A DNA stretch of 64,000 nucleotides, from assembly GCA_040880485.1 (NCBI GenBank), contig JBBDIJ010000009.1, forward strand, positions 1 to 64,000, written 5' to 3'. This document shows positions 50,214 to 58,068 of the stretch, piece by piece. The stretch's first letter is position 1, and each line of letters opens with the position of its first letter. The position numbers were made by a program, and so were the translations under genes. This DNA is from JBBDIJ01 sp040880485. Its GTDB lineage: Bacteria > Bacteroidota > Rhodothermia > Balneolales > Balneolaceae. The notes beneath the pieces are model-generated. The model searched no databases. It was given only the letters and a program-made list of their open reading frames with translations, and was not told the DNA's origin.

Positions 50214-51935
50214 ATGATTCGCAAGAACGAATATATCGGCCTGGCTTATAACGGCGAATCTTTGAGCGCGGTAACGGCCAGACTTTCAAAAAAGAGGATC
50301 TGGCTAAACCGTTTCGATCGGCTTGAGCTTATTGAAGCGCTTGGAGATGCGAGTGAAAGTGGTGGACTTTCTCCTGGCGGGGGCGATGAGGCGGATGAAG
50401 ACGATATCTTCGGAATTAGCGATGAGGTTGAATCTACGATTCCAGTTGTTGAAGATGAGGAAGAGGAAGACGTGGATCTTGGCCTGGAAGAGCTGGATCT
50501 GGATGACAACGTAGAGGATGAGGGAGATCTCGATCTGGTAGATGAAGCGGGGAGGGCACCAAGTAACGAAATTCTTCTCTACGAGTATCTTACTTCTGAA
50601 AAGAAGAAGCGGCAGCATGTGGCCATCAATATACTTTCGGGAAATACCATTTTTCAGTTTCTGAAAGACACCGATTATTCGAAGGTGAAGAAAAAAGAGC
50701 TTCAGGAGGTCGTTCAGAGTAAGCTCCACTCAGTTTACGGCGAAATACCCCCCAGAGACCGCTACAGCTATTTTGTAAGGGAAAACGGGTCGCTCTCCAT
50801 CGCTTCCCTCGACCATGAACCACCCACTCTAACCCTCCTGAATCAGGTAAATGAGCTCTCTTCGAACAAAATCTTTATAGAAGATGTGACTCCGGATGAA
50901 GTGGCTCTTACCGGTCTCTTCCGGCTCTGTTTCCCGGAGGAGGATGAGAAAATTACGAGCCTGATCCAGTTTGGTCCGCGTCGCAGCCGTATCATTTTTC
51001 TGAGGGGGCATGAGGTACTTCAGGTCTCTCCGGTTATAAATGAGGGAACCCGAAACAAAAACTTTCTGAATACCATCTTCAGTAAAATTCTTTTTCAGCT
51101 CGATACCGGTGAAGTACCGGGGCTGGAAAGAATTGTTCTTGCAGACAATAGTGTGGGTTATGATGCCATAGACTTTTTTCGTCAAAACTTCCCCGATCTC
51201 GAAGTAATCGATTTTCCGCTGGATCCGGAACTGTTTGTATATGATGAGGAGCATTCAGAATTGGTTCGGGAGCACACAACGGCCATTGCTGTCTCTGTAC
51301 GCGCGCTAGGATATCGAACTGAACTCTACCCTCAGCTCTCGCTATTGCCGGATTATGTGCTGGATCGGCAGAAGGTTTTTAAGCTGCAGTGGCACGGTAT
51401 TTTGATTCTGATTGCAATTGGCATCAGCCCCATACTGTTGAATCACTACTATCAGAAGTTTGATTCAGAGATTGAGCAGCTACAATCGGAAACGACAAGG
51501 GTCGAAGGAATGATCGCCGAACTTGTTCCGGTCGCAGAGCAAGCCGAGATACTTGAAGAGATGCTTGTAGTCTATCAGGGGCAATTGGTGTTGATGGAAG
51601 AGTTGACCAGAGGTACAATGCGCTGGACTACAACGCTGGACCGGTTCAACAGAGCCGTTTCCGAGACGGGCGGTATCTGGATTACCACCTTCAGGCAAGC
51701 CGATAATGGGATTGTAGTGGAAGGATATTCCATGGATGAAAATCGTATTCCTATACTCTCCCGTCAGTTTTCGACAGTCACTCTTCAAAACGTAAGGGGC
51801 GAAGAGATGAGGGAGCGAGAGGTATTCTACTTTACCATGCTTATACGTGATGTTGTGGATGATGAATCTGAATACACACCTGAGAGTTCCAGGAGTATTC
51901 TTCAATTTTTAGAGGGAGGGGACGAGCAACCGTGA
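50214..51935 (+). CDS. PilM-PilN fusion protein (pilus assembly platform)
   Basis: 573 residues. The N-terminal part (about 1-380) has the PilM/GspL actin-like fold pattern, interrupted at about 56-110 by a strongly acidic low-complexity segment (DEADEDD, EDEEEEDVDLGLEELDLDD). A single TM helix (about 392-410, GILILIAIGISPILLN) is followed by a coiled coil and a PilN-like ferredoxin-fold domain (ITTFRQADNGIVVEGYS). In most type IV pilus loci PilM and PilN are separate proteins; here they are joined as in GspL of type II secretion. The next gene overlaps the stop by 4 bases. Confidence 0.82.
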   Translation: MIRKNEYIGLAYNGESLSAVTARLSKKRIWLNRFDRLELIEALGDASESGGLSPGGGDEADEDDIFGISDEVESTIPVVEDEEEEDVDLGLEELDLDDNVEDEGDLDLVDEAGRAPSNEILLYEYLTSEKKKRQHVAINILSGNTIFQFLKDTDYSKVKKKELQEVVQSKLHSVYGEIPPRDRYSYFVRENGSLSIASLDHEPPTLTLLNQVNELSSNKIFIEDVTPDEVALTGLFRLCFPEEDEKITSLIQFGPRRSRIIFLRGHEVLQVSPVINEGTRNKNFLNTIFSKILFQLDTGEVPGLERIVLADNSVGYDAIDFFRQNFPDLEVIDFPLDPELFVYDEEHSELVREHTTAIAVSVRALGYRTELYPQLSLLPDYVLDRQKVFKLQWHGILILIAIGISPILLNHYYQKFDSEIEQLQSETTRVEGMIAELVPVAEQAEILEEMLVVYQGQLVLMEELTRGTMRWTTTLDRFNRAVSETGGIWITTFRQADNGIVVEGYSMDENRIPILSRQFSTVTLQNVRGEEMREREVFYFTMLIRDVVDDESEYTPESSRSILQFLEGGDEQP

Positions 51936-52786
51936 GTTACGCACTACGAAATACCATCGTTCTTCTCGTTGCCCTGATGCTTTTGGCCGGTGGCGGATTC
52001 TCCTACATCTATTTTTTCCAGCTGAGTGAAGTGGAGAGACTTGAGTCCGAATTGCAGTCTTTGGAAGAGGAGTATGAGTCGGTGAGTGCTGTAGCGGCGG
52101 TCTTCCCTTTGGCACAGAGTCGCGTTCAGAGGGCAGAAAATTTTATTGAATCGTTCGACAGATCGCTATTTAAAGGTAACAATCCCGATGCGGTCTATCG
52201 TAATCTTGTACAACTGAACCAATTTTCACCCTACATCAATTTCAACTTTATATTTACAGACTCCACACAACAGGAGGCGTATGGCTCAGTCCGGTCCAAT
52301 ATAAGCGGTTCTGGACCATATCGTGCGGTTTACAACTTTGTGAACCGTATTGAAAACAGCATGGCAGTGCAACGTATCAATGAGTTCCAGATGACCCCTA
52401 TCAACGAGCCAGGCGAATATGGAAACGTCAATTTCAGCTTCGTTCTGCAGAGTATTTACGATCGAACCGATTTTTTTGATATTAGTGAGGAGAATTTCCA
52501 AATTGCAATGAATCCACCGAATCTGTTCCATAACCCGTTCTTTCCACTTCTTAGAGATGTGGAACCGAATGTTGATGAGCTGGTAAATGTGGGTGACAGC
52601 CAATTGATAGGCCTGAGTAACAACCGGATCTTTCTGCGTAATCAGGAGGGACAGCTCGTTCAGCTAGCTGTAGGGGATCAGGTCTGGCTCGGCAGGCTGG
52701 AAGAGATTGATACACGTCAGCGGCTTGCCCGGTTCAGACTGAACAGGGGTGGATTGATTGAAGTGGTCACTTTGGAGGTTCAATAA
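51932..52786 (+). CDS. PilO-like protein with PilP/GspC-like C-terminal domain
   Basis: 284 residues starting with GTG inside the stop of the preceding gene (GTGA). One N-terminal TM helix (about 8-28) and a coiled coil precede a PilO-like periplasmic domain (LVQLNQFSPYINFNFIF, then GPYRAVYNFVNRIENS). The last 70 residues (DSQLIGLSNNRIFLRNQEGQ, then LAVGDQVWLGRLEEID) resemble the PilP/GspC beta domain that contacts the secretin. If so, PilO and PilP are fused. The PilP part is inferred from pattern and position. Confidence 0.75.
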   Translation: MSYALRNTIVLLVALMLLAGGGFSYIYFFQLSEVERLESELQSLEEEYESVSAVAAVFPLAQSRVQRAENFIESFDRSLFKGNNPDAVYRNLVQLNQFSPYINFNFIFTDSTQQEAYGSVRSNISGSGPYRAVYNFVNRIENSMAVQRINEFQMTPINEPGEYGNVNFSFVLQSIYDRTDFFDISEENFQIAMNPPNLFHNPFFPLLRDVEPNVDELVNVGDSQLIGLSNNRIFLRNQEGQLVQLAVGDQVWLGRLEEIDTRQRLARFRLNRGGLIEVVTLEVQ

Positions 52787-52788
52787 TC

Positions 52789-54711
52789 ATGAGTAAGGCT
52801 ATGATGTTGCCATTTACCCGATATACAGTTCTAGCAGCTATCTGGGCACTTTTCATATGGCCGGTATTGCCTGCTGAGGCTCAGGATCGAATCCCCCGGG
52901 AGTTTGCAAATCCAGATGAAGTGATCTCTCTGGATCGCCAGACCTCTTTTCCGGATGCGATAGATATTATCAGCTCGTTTGTAGAGCAGTATGATGGGCG
53001 CATACTGGTCAATCGTACCGGATATACCGGAACTATAGGGATCTCGCTGCCGGCAATGCACTGGAGGGATGCGCTGGACTACATTCTGAGAATTCAAAAC
53101 TTTGTACTCGTCGAAGATACCGATTTTATTGAGCTCCTGACGCAGCAGCAAGTCGAAGATCGCAGGGTGGAGGACGGGCCGGAAGCAGAAGAATTGATTC
53201 CCGAAGAGGAACGAATGGCTTCCACCAGCACTCGTGAAGTGCGTATTAACGCCACCTTCTTTGAGGGAAACCGGAGAGCGCTTCAGGAGATTGGTGTAGA
53301 CTGGTCTACGCTTACACAAACGGTTCCAGACAATATTACTGACTTCATAGGACAAGATGCTAGCGGGGAGATACCTACACAGGATTTTGACCAGGGCAGG
53401 TTTGTACAGGTGAACTCCAGAGGCGCACAGAGTGTATCGCAGAATGTATTCAACTCGATCATCAATTTTGGTGAAATCGGGGGCAGCGGGATCGAGGTCC
53501 AGGCGCTTTTCAGTGCATTTGAAGCGGACAACCTGGGTGAAGTACTTGCCACCCCAACCGTAAAGGTGATGGACGGGGAGGAGGGACGCGTTCAGGTAGG
53601 CCAGGATTTTTCGATTAAACAGAGGGATTTTGCCGGGAATGTGACAGATCAGTTTTTCAGTACCGGTACGATTTTAACCGTTACCCCTCAGGTCATTACT
53701 TACAGGGACACCACATTTATCTATCTGGAACTGGAGGTGGAGCGTTCTTCCGCATCACCGGATCCGGTGAGCACGATTATAAACAAAGAGCAGACTAGTA
53801 CACACACACTTCTTCTCGATGGGGAGAGTACTGTTATTGCCGGTTTGTATCGTAACGACAGGAGTGAGGTTCGAAGAGGTATTCCAATCCTTAAAGATCT
53901 GCCGGGCTGGTTTTTCGGATTACGCTATCTGTTTGGGTTCAACTCTACCGACATTTCCCAAAATGAACTCATTGTGATTGTACAGGCAGAGCTTGAGGAG
54001 ACTCTGTCTGAACGAATATCTCAACAGCTGCTTTCCAGAAGGGAGGTATTGGAGGACCAGCAGCTACGGCACCGTACCGGGTTGGACCATCTTCCGGTTG
54101 GAGAGCCGGGCCCGGAGCAGATAGCGGCTTATGAAGAGGAAGAGAAGGCCTTACTTGAACCCCAACCGGAAACGGAACCGGACTCAATACAGGAAACTGA
54201 AAAGGAACCCGAACAGGAACCTGTTCAGGAAATTGACCCGGAACCCGAAACGGTTGAAGAGGATGACGAGTGGACCCAGACTGAAGTACCTGAAGAGGTT
54301 GAGATCGGTACTCTCGAAGGAGCAGAGCGTGAACTCTGGCTTCGTGCTGCAGAACTCGAGGGGAGAGATATTTCACGTTATGCCGGTGAGTATCGAACTG
54401 TGCCCATGGTAAATATAAATGGGGAATATGACCATTTGATCTACTATACGATCGGAGGATCATTTCAGGTTAAAGAGAATGCCGAACGCCTCTATCGTCA
54501 GTTTCGTGAAGCTGGGTACCGGGCACATATTCTTCATAACCCTGATACCGAATTCTACTTTGTCGCTTATGCCGGTTTCGACCGTATCGCAGACGCGGTT
54601 CATTATACGCGTATGATTCAGAGCGAGGTACTTTCAGAGGCCTGGCTCTCCAGGATTCGAACCGAGATCCGTCTGGACTGGAATGGTACCAACGGTGCCA
54701 ACAGTCCCTGA
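52789..54711 (+). CDS. PilQ-like secretin with C-terminal SPOR domain
   Basis: 640 residues with a signal peptide ending PAEAQ. An STN/N0 module (about 37-115) leads to the secretin domain (about 150-405; LATPTVKVMDGEEGRVQVGQ, then ESTVIAGLYRNDRSEVRRGIP and LIVIVQAEL). No AMIN or N1 modules are seen, so it is compact. An acidic, proline-rich linker (about 447-507) leads to a SPOR domain (about 545-625; LIYYTIGGSFQVKENAERLY, FYFVAYAGF), which binds peptidoglycan lacking stem peptides. A SPOR domain at this place is unusual. GGAGG lies 11 bases upstream of the ATG. Confidence 0.9.
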   Translation: MSKAMMLPFTRYTVLAAIWALFIWPVLPAEAQDRIPREFANPDEVISLDRQTSFPDAIDIISSFVEQYDGRILVNRTGYTGTIGISLPAMHWRDALDYILRIQNFVLVEDTDFIELLTQQQVEDRRVEDGPEAEELIPEEERMASTSTREVRINATFFEGNRRALQEIGVDWSTLTQTVPDNITDFIGQDASGEIPTQDFDQGRFVQVNSRGAQSVSQNVFNSIINFGEIGGSGIEVQALFSAFEADNLGEVLATPTVKVMDGEEGRVQVGQDFSIKQRDFAGNVTDQFFSTGTILTVTPQVITYRDTTFIYLELEVERSSASPDPVSTIINKEQTSTHTLLLDGESTVIAGLYRNDRSEVRRGIPILKDLPGWFFGLRYLFGFNSTDISQNELIVIVQAELEETLSERISQQLLSRREVLEDQQLRHRTGLDHLPVGEPGPEQIAAYEEEEKALLEPQPETEPDSIQETEKEPEQEPVQEIDPEPETVEEDDEWTQTEVPEEVEIGTLEGAERELWLRAAELEGRDISRYAGEYRTVPMVNINGEYDHLIYYTIGGSFQVKENAERLYRQFREAGYRAHILHNPDTEFYFVAYAGFDRIADAVHYTRMIQSEVLSEAWLSRIRTEIRLDWNGTNGANSP

Positions 54712-54767
54712 ATGGATATAAAGAGCGGATTATTAATTCAGAGGCGAGTGAATCGGAATAGAATCAG

Positions 54768-55538
54768 ATGAAACATATCCGGGCCGTTATTCGCCTGCTG
54801 TTGATTGCAGTCTACACAATTCTTCTCTATTCGGTTTTAATGACAGGGATGGGACTTATCCGACTTTTTCGGAGAGACGCCATCCGTTGGCGCACCTCGA
54901 TCCTGCGCATGTGGGGAAGGGGAGCTGCATGGATCTTTCAGATAAATATTGTTACAGAGGGTGGAGAGAGACCTAAACCACCCTTTTTCCTGGTCTCCAA
55001 CCACCTGAGCTATATCGATATATTCGTCTATTATGCTTTGGTAAGGGGTACGTTTATTGCAATGAAAGAGCTGAAATCCTGGCCGCTCGTGGGTTTCCTG
55101 ACAAAAACCGTTGGAGTCATTTTTATTGACCGATCTTTAAGAAGTGATGTGAAAAGGGTGAACCTTAAAATCTCCGGGCATCTGACTCAGTCGCAAGGCA
55201 TCGTTCTGTTTCCTGAAGGAAAAACCAGTGATGGAAGTGCAGTGCTTCCATTCAGGCCTTCACTTCTTGAACATCCTGTTCGGACTGGTTTGCCAGTTCA
55301 TTACGCAGTCATACGTTACGAGACAGTTCAGGGGGATATACCGGCAAATGAGAGTGTTTGCTGGTGGGAGAACGTATTCTTTCCGACGCACATCTACAAG
55401 CTTGCCATGCTCAGAAAGATTATTTGTACGGTCCGATTCGGTGATTGTGAATACCGTTCGGCTGATCGAAAAGATCTGGCCCGGCATTTGTGGCAAGAGG
55501 TGAGTGACAGGTTTGCGCCGATGACCGATGGTGGCTAA
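54768..55538 (+). CDS. 1-Acyl-sn-glycerol-3-phosphate acyltransferase (PlsC family), second copy
   Basis: 256 residues, an N-terminal TM segment (about 10-30), HX4D motif NHLSYID and glycerol-phosphate motif FPEGKTSDGS. It differs from the 31190 copy (EGK where that one has EGT), so substrate preference may differ. It is 56 bases after the pilus operon in the same direction; cotranscription is possible but no functional link is evident. Confidence 0.9.
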   Translation: MKHIRAVIRLLLIAVYTILLYSVLMTGMGLIRLFRRDAIRWRTSILRMWGRGAAWIFQINIVTEGGERPKPPFFLVSNHLSYIDIFVYYALVRGTFIAMKELKSWPLVGFLTKTVGVIFIDRSLRSDVKRVNLKISGHLTQSQGIVLFPEGKTSDGSAVLPFRPSLLEHPVRTGLPVHYAVIRYETVQGDIPANESVCWWENVFFPTHIYKLAMLRKIICTVRFGDCEYRSADRKDLARHLWQEVSDRFAPMTDGG

Positions 55539-55551
55539 ATAGAGTAGTCCT

Positions 55552-56037
55552 CTATTTCCGGTTACGTCGATTTTTAAAAAATATCTGCAGTAGATCTCGA
55601 CAATCCTCTTCCAGAACACCCTGGATCACTTCAGATCTGTGATTCAGCTTTTTATTATTTGAGATATTGAAGAGCGTGCCGCACGCTCCTGCCCGCTCAT
55701 CAGGAAGTCCAAATACAATTCGATCGATTTTACTCCACATGATAGCCCCGGCACACATTGGACAAGGCTCCAGCGTAACATAAAGCGTGCAACCATTCAG
55801 GTATTTCTCTCCGATCGTGTTGCAGGCAGCGGAGATGGCCAGCATCTCTGCATGCGCGGTTGGATCGTTCAGAAGCTCTGTCTGGTTATATCCTTTTCCG
55901 ATCAACTGGTTATCACGTATGATAATGGCCCCGACCGGGATTTCACCCTCTCGTGCCGCCTGTTCGGCCAGTCGCAGAGCTTTCAGCATCCAGGCAGTAT
56001 GTTTTTTCAAAGGGTGGGACTCTTTTCCATTAAACAT
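55552..56037 (-). CDS. tadA: tRNA adenosine(34) deaminase
   Basis: 161 residues. The zinc-dependent deaminase motifs are TAHAEMLAI (H-x-E) and LEPCPMCAGAI (P-C-x-x-C), with IPVGAIII and DERAGACGTLFNI typical of TadA. It converts A34 to inosine in tRNA-Arg(ACG). The start at 56037 adds about 16 residues to the conserved core; M17 (MLKALRLAE) is a possible alternative. Convergent with the acyltransferase. Confidence 0.95.
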   Translation of the reverse strand: MFNGKESHPLKKHTAWMLKALRLAEQAAREGEIPVGAIIIRDNQLIGKGYNQTELLNDPTAHAEMLAISAACNTIGEKYLNGCTLYVTLEPCPMCAGAIMWSKIDRIVFGLPDERAGACGTLFNISNNKKLNHRSEVIQGVLEEDCRDLLQIFFKNRRNRK

Positions 56038-56194
56038 TTAAGAAAAAATGTTATGTTATCGACTGATTTTTGGACAGAAATCTGATTTGTCCGTTCGCTA
56101 CCTGTGAATTGGAATATGGTAAAGATTCTCTGAAATTCCATTGTAAAGCCTTGATTCCGGGCTCAAAAGTTGTTATCCATGATGATCTGATCGC

Positions 56195-56214
56195 AACAGG
56201 AGGAAATCCCTGTT
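56195..56214. promoter_or_regulatory. Inverted repeat upstream of the lipoprotein gene
   Basis: AACAGG-AGGAAATC-CCTGTT, a perfect 6-base dyad with an 8-base loop, about 65 bases before the next start. It could be an operator or leader hairpin. The rest of the 240-base gap 56038-56277 shows nothing else recognisable. Confidence 0.25.
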
Positions 56215-56277
56215 TTATTCAGATCACGGTGTAATGACCGACACCACCTTGAACCAAAACAAACAATCATACATATC

Positions 56278-56727
56278 ATGTTAAAAAATCACATCACTGC
56301 ACTTGCTTCCTGTGTTGCGCTGCTATTTGGCGCAACCGCTTGCGGGCCGGCACTTGTTATCCAGAATGTGGATTACTCACAGCCGGTTGAGAGCGTTCTC
56401 TCCCCGGCATCCGATCACAGTGTTCAGGATTTGCGTTATGCTGTCAGTTTCAGCATACAGTCGATTCTGGAAGAAGAGGGTGTAGACTCTGTCAGTGAGA
56501 TCCGTCTGATTCGAGGCCATAAAGGATACTACTTTGTGACCGCTTCCGGGTTTTCAAACGTCTATGTGTTTGAGCCTGGCGAAAGCGAATTACAATTGAA
56601 AACGATAATCAATGTTGCGGAAGAAGGTCTTGGTCAGCCGGCGTTTAACCAGCGTGGAGATCATATCGAACTGATTGACCGGGCTACCGGCCAGACTACT
56701 CTCGTTACAGAAGAAGGGATCAGATAG
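56278..56727 (+). CDS. Small lipoprotein of unknown function
   Basis: 149 residues with a lipobox GATAC (Cys about residue 22). The mature part is mixed alpha/beta with a beta-rich second half (VSEIRLIRGHKGYYFVTASG, then FSNVYVFEP), like small beta-sandwich envelope proteins. No family was recognised. It is 8 bases before the coiled-coil membrane protein gene, so the two form a pair. Confidence 0.65.
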   Translation: MLKNHITALASCVALLFGATACGPALVIQNVDYSQPVESVLSPASDHSVQDLRYAVSFSIQSILEEEGVDSVSEIRLIRGHKGYYFVTASGFSNVYVFEPGESELQLKTIINVAEEGLGQPAFNQRGDHIELIDRATGQTTLVTEEGIR

Positions 56728-56735
56728 GAGACGAT

Positions 56736-57968
56736 ATGAAACGTATCATAACATATACATATTCGACATTTGCAGTTCTGCTGCTCGTTGCGGGTTCCGC
56801 AACCACACTGTTCGCACAAGAATCCGACTACGAAACAGTTCAGGATTTTCGCTCAGGCTATAGTGAGGTGGTCAACTGGATCGATAATTCAGTCTCTTCC
56901 TCCGATCTGGATGAGATTTCCAACAGTATCAGTTCGTTGGAATCGGACTATTCAGGCCACTCTGAGCTACTGAATTCTGCCCTCTATCCGGATACGTTTT
57001 CTGATCTGATGGACGATCTCAGATCACGGTATGATGCAGCAGAGCAGAATATCACGACCATTGAGGAGCTGAACGAGCGTGTCAGGGAACTGAGCGAGGA
57101 GTTGGCTGAATTCCGTGCAGGGCTTTCTGACATGGATGCTCAGGTTGAGGATCTTCAGACACGCCTGAACCGCTCCGAATCAAATGCAAGACAACTTTCA
57201 GGTTTGGTTCAACAGTACCGTCAGAGTCTGGAGAATCGTGACGAATTTGTTGCTGAATTTCTGGAAGAGCTGCTGAACAAGTACGAGACACTGGATGCTC
57301 AGACGGCAAGTGAACTTGCTGAGGCGGCAGAAAGTATGGATGATAATCCAATCGATCTGGTGAAGACGATTCTCGGAGACTACATCAACTACACTGATCA
57401 GTCAACTGCCCTGGATGCCGGAGACTACCTGAGAATGAAAGCTCAGCGTATCTATTTTAACGAGGTATGGGCCGGAATTGGTGAGAGTCTCAGCAATGTA
57501 TATGCACCGGACAGATCGGTTCAGGCAAATCAGGAAGTTACAGATCTGCTTTCAAACTGGAATGCCAGTATAGAGAACAAACTCTGGAGTGCACTCACCA
57601 CAGCGTTCAGCCAAAATGATATAGATCTGGCAAACTTTACCAGTGCATCTGCTTTCTACAATGCACTTTCCGGATATGTGGACAGTGCCGTTGCTGAAGC
57701 TAGTGAGTCCAACAGAGAAGAGGATATGGAGAGGTACAGAAACTTCTCATCTTTCTGGAATGGAACGGTTAAGGGTACATGGGGTGAATTTCTCATGAAT
57801 GGTGAAGTACTCACTTACTCTCAACTTTCAGAGATCGATCAGAAACTGGAGAACTGGAATGAAGCAGCCGTTCCGGTTTCCAACCTGATGCTCATTCTCT
57901 TCCTGGTCAGTCTCGTAGTTATTATAGGACTGATCGTGATGCTGGCTCGCAAAAGGGGCGACGCCTGA
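56736..57968 (+). CDS. Coiled-coil protein with signal peptide and C-terminal TM anchor
   Basis: 410 residues. A signal peptide ends in LFAQ. Residues about 100-160 form a coiled coil (NITTIEELNERVRELSEELA, then MDAQVEDLQTRLNRSE) inside a long all-helical ectodomain. The C-terminus has one TM helix (about 384-403) and a short basic tail (ARKRGDA), so the ectodomain is periplasmic and the tail cytoplasmic. No known domain was seen. It pairs with the preceding lipoprotein, which could bridge the inner and outer membranes. Confidence 0.7.
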   Translation: MKRIITYTYSTFAVLLLVAGSATTLFAQESDYETVQDFRSGYSEVVNWIDNSVSSSDLDEISNSISSLESDYSGHSELLNSALYPDTFSDLMDDLRSRYDAAEQNITTIEELNERVRELSEELAEFRAGLSDMDAQVEDLQTRLNRSESNARQLSGLVQQYRQSLENRDEFVAEFLEELLNKYETLDAQTASELAEAAESMDDNPIDLVKTILGDYINYTDQSTALDAGDYLRMKAQRIYFNEVWAGIGESLSNVYAPDRSVQANQEVTDLLSNWNASIENKLWSALTTAFSQNDIDLANFTSASAFYNALSGYVDSAVAEASESNREEDMERYRNFSSFWNGTVKGTWGEFLMNGEVLTYSQLSEIDQKLENWNEAAVPVSNLMLILFLVSLVVIIGLIVMLARKRGDA

Positions 57969-58009
57969 TGTGTTCCTGATGCTCTGAAGATTTACTGAGC
58001 ACTATTTGT

Positions 58010-58047
58010 AAAAAAGGCTCTTTTCCCACCGGAAGAGAGCCTTTTTT
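58010..58047. terminator. Bidirectional intrinsic terminator
   Basis: AAAAAAGGCTCT pairs with AGAGCCTTTTTT, extended by TTTTCC/GGAAG with one mismatch. A and T runs flank the core, so it can end both the coiled-coil gene (+) and the vWA gene (-). Confidence 0.9.
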
Positions 58048-58068
58048 ATTTTAGTAATAGCCGATCTT

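Noticed and set aside
42345..54711. Type II secretion system instead of a type IV pilus
   Set aside because: A PilT-like ATPase is present, and the PilM/N/O and PilQ features fit a pilus better; GspD modules and GspG-type pseudopilins with FTLxE are missing. Not fully excluded.
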